In this document: positions 59,255 through 64,000 of the stretch, piece after piece
Numbering within the stretch: position 1 is the first letter of the stretch
How the letters are laid out: the number at the start of each line of letters is the position of its first letter
DNA from: Bog-756 sp049517675
GTDB taxonomy: Bacteria; Actinomycetota; Acidimicrobiia; Acidimicrobiales; RAAP-2
Length of the DNA: 64,000 nt
Assembly: GCA_049517675.1 (NCBI GenBank)
Contig: JBEKRV010000006.1
Location: forward strand, 41,583 to 105,582
Reading direction: 5' to 3'
Notes under the pieces: model-generated
What the model saw: only the letters and a program-made list of their open reading frames with translations
What the model was told of the DNA's origin: nothing
The model's database searches: none
Made by a program: the position numbers and the translations under genes

Positions 59255-61126
59255 TCACCAGGTGTCGATGCAGCTCCGCTTCTTCCCGGTGCGGGGAACG
59301 GGAGGCGGCGACGAACGGAGTGCCTCGACGATCCGGCTCCTCGACTCCGCCGGGTCGATCACGTCGTCGATCTCGTAGGCGGTGGCCACGTTGAGTGCCT
59401 TCCCGTGCTCGTAGGCCAGCTCGACCATCGACGCGAAGAGGGCTTCGCGCTCGACCGGGTCCTCGACCGCTTCGAGCTCGCGGCGGAAGCCCAGGCGCAC
59501 GGCTCCCTCCAAGCCCATGCCCCCGAGCTCCCCGCTCGGCCAGGCCACGACGAAGAGCGGGGACCGGAAGCTGCCCCCGGCCATCGCCTGGGCCCCGAGC
59601 CCATAGCCCTTGCGGAGGACGATGGTGCAGAACGGGACGGTGAGGCTCGCGCCGACCACGAACAGGCGACTGACGTGGCGAACCTGCCCCGTGCGTTCCG
59701 CCTCGGGACCGACCATGAACCCGGGCGTGTCGCACAGGAAGACGACCGGTAGATCGTGGGCGTCGCACAGCTGCAGGAACCGGGCGGCCTTGTCGGCGCC
59801 ATCGGCGTCGATGGCTCCGCCGAGCCACGTCGGGTCGTTGGCCACGATGCCGACCGGCCTGCCCTCGATCCTGGCCAGCGCGGTCAGCATGCCCGCTGCG
59901 AATCCGGCCCGGAGCTCCAGCACCGAACCGGTGTCCGCCATCGTGTGCAGGAGGTTCCGGATGTCGTAGGCCCGCAACCGCTGCTCGGGGACGGCCGAGC
60001 GCAGGAGCCGCTGATCGGCACACGTCCAGTCGCCGACCGTCCCCTGGAAGTAGGACAGGTACCGCTTGGCCAGATCGACCGCGTCGGCGTCGTCGGCGGC
60101 CACCAGGTCCACCACCCCGTCCGCCACCTGGACCTCCAGTGGGCCCACCTCTTCTGGCCGGAAGGTGCCGAGTCCCCCGCCCTCGATCATGGCCGGGCCG
60201 CCCATCCCGATGGAGGTGCCCTCGGTGGCGATGATCACGTCGCAACATCCGAGCAGCGCGGCGTTTCCGGCGAAGCACCATCCCGAGGCGATCCCCACCA
60301 GTGGGACCAGTCCGCTCAGTCGGCCGAAGAGGGCGAAGGCCTGGGTGTCGAGGCCGGTGATCACCGCATAGTCCGTGTCCCCCGGACGACCGCCGCCACC
60401 TTCGGCGAACAGCACCAGCGGCAGGCGCAGGCGCTCCACCAGCTCGAAGAGCCGGTCCTTCTTCCGGTGGTTCTGCTGACCCTGGGTCCCCGCCAGCACG
60501 GTGTAGTCGTAGGAGACGACCGCGCACCTGGCCCGGTCGTCGGCGAACCGGTCCCCGTTCACACGGGCGGTGCCGCCCACCAGGCCGTCGGCCGGCGTGC
60601 GCTCGATCAGCTCCTCCACCGGCCGACGCCGGCGCTGGGCGGCGACGGCGAAGCGGCCGAGCTCGGTGAAGCTGCCCGGATCGCACAGATCGTCGATGTT
60701 CTCGCGTGCCGTCCGACGGCCCTGCCGGTGGCGGCGGACCACCACGTCGGGTCGCCCCGAGTCGACCACGAGTCCCCGGCGGGCGAACAGCTCGGCCAGG
60801 TCGGCACGGACGTGGTCGAGGTCGACCTCCCCGGCCGGCTCGACGGGCCCGGCTCCCGGCTCCCCCGCCTCGATCACCGCCACCCGCTGTCCCACCGCCA
60901 CCAGACGGCCGACCTCGACGTCGAGCTGGTCGATGACGCCGGACACCGGCGAGCGGACCACGTGCTCCATCTTCATCGACTCCAGCACGGCGACCACCGC
61001 ACCGGGGACGACGGGATCGCCGGGCACGAGAGGGAGCAGGACCACGGTCCCCTGGAGCGGTACGTCGATCCCGACCCTGGACCCGGGCGCCGGGACGGCC
61101 GACCCTCCGGCGGCGTCGTCCCCCAT
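59255..61126 (-). CDS. Acyl-CoA carboxylase: biotin carrier fused N-terminally to carboxyltransferase
   Basis: A 623-residue protein. Residues ~16-90 are a biotin/lipoyl domain with ESMKMEH (Lys52 would carry biotin). From ~100 on is a carboxyltransferase: RRTARENIDDLCDPGSFTELGRF, GVIGGTARVN-like GLVGGTARVNGD, VVSYDYTVLAGTQGQQNHRKKDRLFELVERL, and the second half NDPTWLGGAIDADGADKAARFLQLCDAHDLPVVFLCDTPGFMVG. The usual orders are BC-BCCP with a separate CT; BCCP before CT in one chain is uncommon. No biotin carboxylase gene is in the window. Acceptor acyl-CoA unknown (propionyl, geranyl or others). Confidence 0.9.
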   Translation of the reverse strand: MGDDAAGGSAVPAPGSRVGIDVPLQGTVVLLPLVPGDPVVPGAVVAVLESMKMEHVVRSPVSGVIDQLDVEVGRLVAVGQRVAVIEAGEPGAGPVEPAGEVDLDHVRADLAELFARRGLVVDSGRPDVVVRRHRQGRRTARENIDDLCDPGSFTELGRFAVAAQRRRRPVEELIERTPADGLVGGTARVNGDRFADDRARCAVVSYDYTVLAGTQGQQNHRKKDRLFELVERLRLPLVLFAEGGGGRPGDTDYAVITGLDTQAFALFGRLSGLVPLVGIASGWCFAGNAALLGCCDVIIATEGTSIGMGGPAMIEGGGLGTFRPEEVGPLEVQVADGVVDLVAADDADAVDLAKRYLSYFQGTVGDWTCADQRLLRSAVPEQRLRAYDIRNLLHTMADTGSVLELRAGFAAGMLTALARIEGRPVGIVANDPTWLGGAIDADGADKAARFLQLCDAHDLPVVFLCDTPGFMVGPEAERTGQVRHVSRLFVVGASLTVPFCTIVLRKGYGLGAQAMAGGSFRSPLFVVAWPSGELGGMGLEGAVRLGFRRELEAVEDPVEREALFASMVELAYEHGKALNVATAYEIDDVIDPAESRSRIVEALRSSPPPVPRTGKKRSCIDTW

Positions 61127-61146
61127 CTCGACCGGCCCGTCCCGTC

Positions 61147-62007
61147 TCAGGCGCGGGGCATCGGGAAGATCGACGGCTCCCCGGCCACCGCGGCCACGGC
61201 CTCGGCGCGCTCGTCGGCATCCATCATCGTGTCCCCGGCGGCGGCGACCAGCGCGGTGGCCAGCACGCCGGTGTCACCCGGTGTGCAGAAGGCATGGACG
61301 CCGGGCACCGAGAGGGCGAACCGGACACCCCGGCCGACATCGGTGGCCGACGTGTACGGCTCGTACCAGGTCGAAGCCGTGTGCTCCCTGCCGTTCCACG
61401 GACGTGCCGCCGCCGCCTTGATGGCCATGACACCGACGTCGTGCTCGGCGGCGTACGCCAGCAGCGCCTCGGCATCACGGCGGTACTCCGCATCGGCCCA
61501 CATCCGTGGATTGACCGGGAACATGACCGTGTCGAGGTCGTAGCGCCGCAACGCCTCGAGATGCGCGGCAGGTGCGGTGGGCTCGTGACCGGTGATCCCC
61601 ACCCACCGGGTGAGCCCCTCGTCCCGTGCCGCCAGGATGGTCTGGACGGCCCGGTCCCGGGAGTCGAGTTCGTCGAGGGTGGTCACCGCATGCATCTGGT
61701 AGAGGTCGAAGGCACCGCAGCGCAGCACGGTGAGCGAGTCCTCGAGCTGGGCCCGGACACCACCCGGGTCGTGGCGCAGTGTCTTGCACGCCACGAACAG
61801 GCGGTCGCGGACGGCCGGGATCAGCGGGCCGAGGAGCTCCTGTGCCCTCCCGTACTGGGGGGCGACGTCGAGGTGGTTGACCCCGGCGGCCAGCGCGAGG
61901 TCGAACGAGGCGGAGGCCGACTCGGGGTCGCCGTCCCAGAATGCGGCGGCGCCCAGGACGGCCACCGACGAGAGGTGCCCGGTGCGCCCGAGCCTGCGTC
62001 GTTCCAC
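61147..62007 (-). CDS. Aldo/keto reductase
   Basis: A 286-residue AKR, GTG 62007 (VERRRLGRTGHLSS). AGVNHLDVAPQYGRAQELLGPLI shows the Asp/Tyr catalytic pair, VACKTLRHDP the Lys and FDLYQMHAVTT the His. The C-terminal NADP pocket is less conserved (FCTPGDTGVLATALVAAAGDTMMDADE). Relatives include oxidoreductases in actinobacterial natural-product or catabolic loci. It follows the carboxyltransferase by 20 bp on the same strand, so the two may form one transcript. Confidence 0.9.
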   Translation of the reverse strand: MERRRLGRTGHLSSVAVLGAAAFWDGDPESASASFDLALAAGVNHLDVAPQYGRAQELLGPLIPAVRDRLFVACKTLRHDPGGVRAQLEDSLTVLRCGAFDLYQMHAVTTLDELDSRDRAVQTILAARDEGLTRWVGITGHEPTAPAAHLEALRRYDLDTVMFPVNPRMWADAEYRRDAEALLAYAAEHDVGVMAIKAAAARPWNGREHTASTWYEPYTSATDVGRGVRFALSVPGVHAFCTPGDTGVLATALVAAAGDTMMDADERAEAVAAVAGEPSIFPMPRA

Positions 62008-62050
62008 GGTGCCAACGCTACTTCGGCGGGGACCGGTCGGGACGGCCCGG

Positions 62051-62506
62051 TCAGGCGCCCCCGGAGGCCGCCTTCGCCGCCTCCCATCCCTGGAGCATGG
62101 TCCCGAAGCGCATCGGGTTGTAGACGTCCTCCTCCGAGGACCACAGCCCGTCGCCGGCGTATTTGAGGATGGTGATGTTGTACTCCTGGTGGATGCTGCC
62201 GTCACCGGGATCGCGCATCCGGTTCCACACCTGGCAGATCACCCAGCCGCGCTCCTCGTCGACCACGTGCCACTCGATCGGGAAGTAGGGCATGTCGCTC
62301 CCCGGGTAGTCGGACATGGTGGAACTGATCCACTCGAAGATGGCCTCGCGCCCGCGCATCGTCCCGTAGAGATGTTCGATGTACTCGGCGTCCTCGGTGA
62401 ACAGGTCCGCCCAGGGCCGCCAGTCGCCGCTGGCACCCGATTCGGCCGCCCGTCGCTGGTACTCGACGAATGCGGTCTCGATCTCGGCCTTGGGCCACAT
62501 TCCCAC
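62051..62506 (-). CDS. SnoaL/NTF2-fold protein
   Basis: A 151-residue protein: EIETAFVEYQRRAAESGASGDWRPWADLFTEDAEYIEHLYGTMRGREAIFEWISSTMSDYPG and a beta-rich C-terminus with FPIEWHVVDEERGWVICQVWNRMRDPGDGS and YNITILKYAGDGLWSSEEDVYNP. It is the third NTF2-like protein of the window and the least similar to the ring-hydroxylase beta subunits. GTG 62506 has GAGGAGAACCC before it; ATG 62500 is the alternative. Tandem to the AKR (43 bp). Confidence 0.85.
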   Translation of the reverse strand: MGMWPKAEIETAFVEYQRRAAESGASGDWRPWADLFTEDAEYIEHLYGTMRGREAIFEWISSTMSDYPGSDMPYFPIEWHVVDEERGWVICQVWNRMRDPGDGSIHQEYNITILKYAGDGLWSSEEDVYNPMRFGTMLQGWEAAKAASGGA

Positions 62507-62625
62507 GGGTTCTCCTCACCGGCCCGGCGGGCCACGCCCACAGTGTGTGCCCCGGGGACGCTGCGGTCAACGATCCGTGCGCGACCCCTCTACGATGGCC
62601 GCGCAGGGGAGAAAGTAGGCACACC

Positions 62626-63885
62626 ATGACCTGGAGAGTCCTCACACTCGACGGCAGGGACCCGGTCGCCCCGGTGGACGATCTCGTGAGCCTGATCGAC
62701 CTGGCCGGCACGGCCACGGGAGCCGCCTACGGACGTAGCGACGTCGTCGAGGCCCTCCATGAGCACCAGCCGGCCGTGGTGGCCCTCTCCCCGGCCGGTG
62801 ACCTCGTCGGCGCGGCGGTGGTCCGGGTGAGCGGACCCGACGCCCATGTGCTGGCCTTCGCCCTCCATCCCGAGTGGCGCAACCTCGGCATCGGCTCCGC
62901 CCTGTTGCGCCGCCTCGACCAGGAGGTCATCCACCGGGGTGCCTGCCGCCTGCTGGCCGTCGTCCAGGCCGGGCAGGTCGGTGAGGACGCCTTCCTCAAC
63001 CAGGGGTTCACCCATCTGGAGGGGCTCCATCTGTACGCGCGGGACGCGTCGATGGTCCCCGAGGAGCTGGCCATCGTCGAGCGCTTCGGCGGCTACGTCC
63101 CGATCGACGGCCTGTGGGAGTCGATGAAGGGGTTCTCCACCGCCAAGGAGATCCTCGACCGCCGGGTGGTCGCCCCGCTGGCCCACACCGAGCTCGCCGA
63201 CCGGTTGGGGCTGCGACCGCCCGCCGCCGTCCTGCTCTTCGGCCCACCGGGGACGGGCAAGACGTCGTTCGCCCGGGCGATCGCCTCCCGCCTCTCCTGG
63301 GCCTTCGTCGAGCTCCACCCGTCGCTGCTCGGGCAGGGGGTCGAGGGCGCCCGGACACTGCGTGACGCGCTGTCCGAGCTCGGACGGGTCGACCGCCTGG
63401 TCTGCTTCATCGACGAAGCGGACGAGATCGCCTCCGACCGTGCCGAACGACCTGACAGCCAGCCGCTGGTGAACGAGCTCCTGAAGGCCGTCCCGTTGTT
63501 CAAATCGCGCCCGGACCGACTGGTCGTGATGGCCACCAACTCGATCGCCGCCATCGACCCGGCGCTGCTGCGACCGGGACGATTCGACCTGATCATCCCG
63601 GTGGGGGCGCCCGACGAGGCAGAGCGGGCCGAACTCGTCGCCGAGTTCCTCCCGGCCGGCAAACCCGAGGAGGTGGCCGCCCGGACGCCGGGATTCACCC
63701 CGGCCGACTTCGCCCTCGTCGCCCAGCGGGCCGCCCAGCTGGCGTTCGATCGGGCACTCGACGGCGAGGCGGCCGGGGTCACCGCGGAGGACGTGCTGCG
63801 GGCCGTCGACCTCACCCGCCCCTCGGTCAGCGCGGCGTCGTCCGACCGGTTTGCCGCGGAGGCCGAGCGCTTCGCCCGCCTCTAG
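62626..63885 (+). CDS. GNAT acetyltransferase fused to an AAA+ ATPase
   Basis: A 419-residue two-domain protein. The first ~140 residues form a GNAT domain (VVRVSGPDAHVLAFALHPEWRNLGIGSALLRRLDQEVIHRG, with RNLGIGSAL as the acetyl-CoA loop). A linker precedes the AAA+ module: Walker A FGPPGTGKTSFAR (~206-213), Walker B VCFIDEADEIASDRA (~260-267), and the arginine finger LLRPGRFDLIIP near 315. It is close to the CbxX/FtsH-like AAA group by the GPPGTGKTSFARAIASRL text. No membrane segment. An acetyltransferase whose target is remodelled or presented by ATP-driven unfolding is possible. Both halves look complete. Confidence 0.88.
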   Translation: MTWRVLTLDGRDPVAPVDDLVSLIDLAGTATGAAYGRSDVVEALHEHQPAVVALSPAGDLVGAAVVRVSGPDAHVLAFALHPEWRNLGIGSALLRRLDQEVIHRGACRLLAVVQAGQVGEDAFLNQGFTHLEGLHLYARDASMVPEELAIVERFGGYVPIDGLWESMKGFSTAKEILDRRVVAPLAHTELADRLGLRPPAAVLLFGPPGTGKTSFARAIASRLSWAFVELHPSLLGQGVEGARTLRDALSELGRVDRLVCFIDEADEIASDRAERPDSQPLVNELLKAVPLFKSRPDRLVVMATNSIAAIDPALLRPGRFDLIIPVGAPDEAERAELVAEFLPAGKPEEVAARTPGFTPADFALVAQRAAQLAFDRALDGEAAGVTAEDVLRAVDLTRPSVSAASSDRFAAEAERFARL

Positions 63886-64000
63886 GAGCGTGGGTCGGTA
63901 TCCACAATTGACGTAGCCCGGATCTCGGGCGGCAACGCGCCTACACCGTCCGTCTCGATTCGCGTTCCCATGGCAGATCGGCAAGAATTCGGGCATGGCA

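Noticed and set aside
63995..64000. ATG near the right edge as the start of another gene
   Set aside because: Only two codons are visible and no ribosome site precedes it; nothing can be supported in 63886-64000.

Overview
The window is high-GC DNA (roughly 70 % by eye) with dense genes, many GTG starts, many 1-4 bp start/stop overlaps and GGAGG-type ribosome sites. Gene content (fused isobutyryl-CoA mutase, F420/FMN luciferase-like enzymes, many SDRs, acyl-CoA dehydrogenases, P450 plus small [3Fe-4S] ferredoxins, a MurD2/MurL pair) fits a free-living actinobacterium. I would guess the Acidimicrobiia, but no rRNA or tRNA is present to fix the lineage.

Layout. 1-5.5 kb: the 5' end of an acyl-CoA ligase and a small unknown protein, divergent from icmF across a promoter with two long palindromes, followed by a cytosolic BtuF-like protein and a MarR regulator. 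5.5-10.7 kb: a LivHM-LivG-LivF branched-chain-type ABC importer with a ferredoxin, and a luciferase-like monooxygenase. 10.8-22.5 kb: a catabolic island with an ABM monooxygenase, CMD-family protein, SDR, TauD dioxygenase, SnoaL protein, Rieske oxygenase, Baeyer-Villiger-type monooxygenase, cyclase-family hydrolase, amidohydrolase, SDR, class II aldolase and acyl-CoA dehydrogenase. 22.6-27.4 kb: a polytopic membrane protein, a methyltransferase remnant, an F420-type oxidoreductase, a VOC protein and a muconolactone-isomerase-like protein. 27.4-38 kb: a one-chain 2-oxoacid dehydrogenase E1, SDRs, two TetR regulators, acyl-CoA ligase, P450, thioesterase, acyl-CoA dehydrogenase and a second ferredoxin.

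38-43.7 kb carries a ferritin-like protein, a redoxin, MurD2 and MurL (peptidoglycan D-Glu by epimerisation), a SixA-type phosphatase and a SnoaL protein. 43.7-50.0 kb is a MacB-type export operon: adaptor, ATPase, permease, DUF5666 lipoprotein, second adaptor. Its three exported soluble parts end in Gly/Phe-rich tails. 50.1-53.6 kb has an aldo/keto reductase, a DsbA-like protein, an HDAC-family deacetylase and a universal stress protein. 53.6-58.1 kb is less GC-rich: a type IV pilin-like protein, a broken RCC1-repeat secreted protein and three consecutive genes of duplicated YbjQ/PF01906-type domains. 58.1-63.9 kb holds an MDR reductase, a carboxyltransferase with an N-terminal biotin domain, an aldo/keto reductase, a SnoaL protein and a GNAT-AAA+ fusion.

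How it fits together: most of 10-38 kb looks like oxygenative attack on a cyclic or terpenoid/aromatic compound, ring opening (Baeyer-Villiger, cyclase, amidohydrolase), CoA activation and beta-oxidation-like steps, with icmF handling branched short-chain acyl-CoA. Five copies of one inverted-repeat motif (TGTACC-N4-GGTACA-like) lie in four divergent promoters between 15.3 and 29.4 kb, suggesting one regulon. The TetR gene at 30226-30879 is a reasonable but unproven candidate for its regulator.
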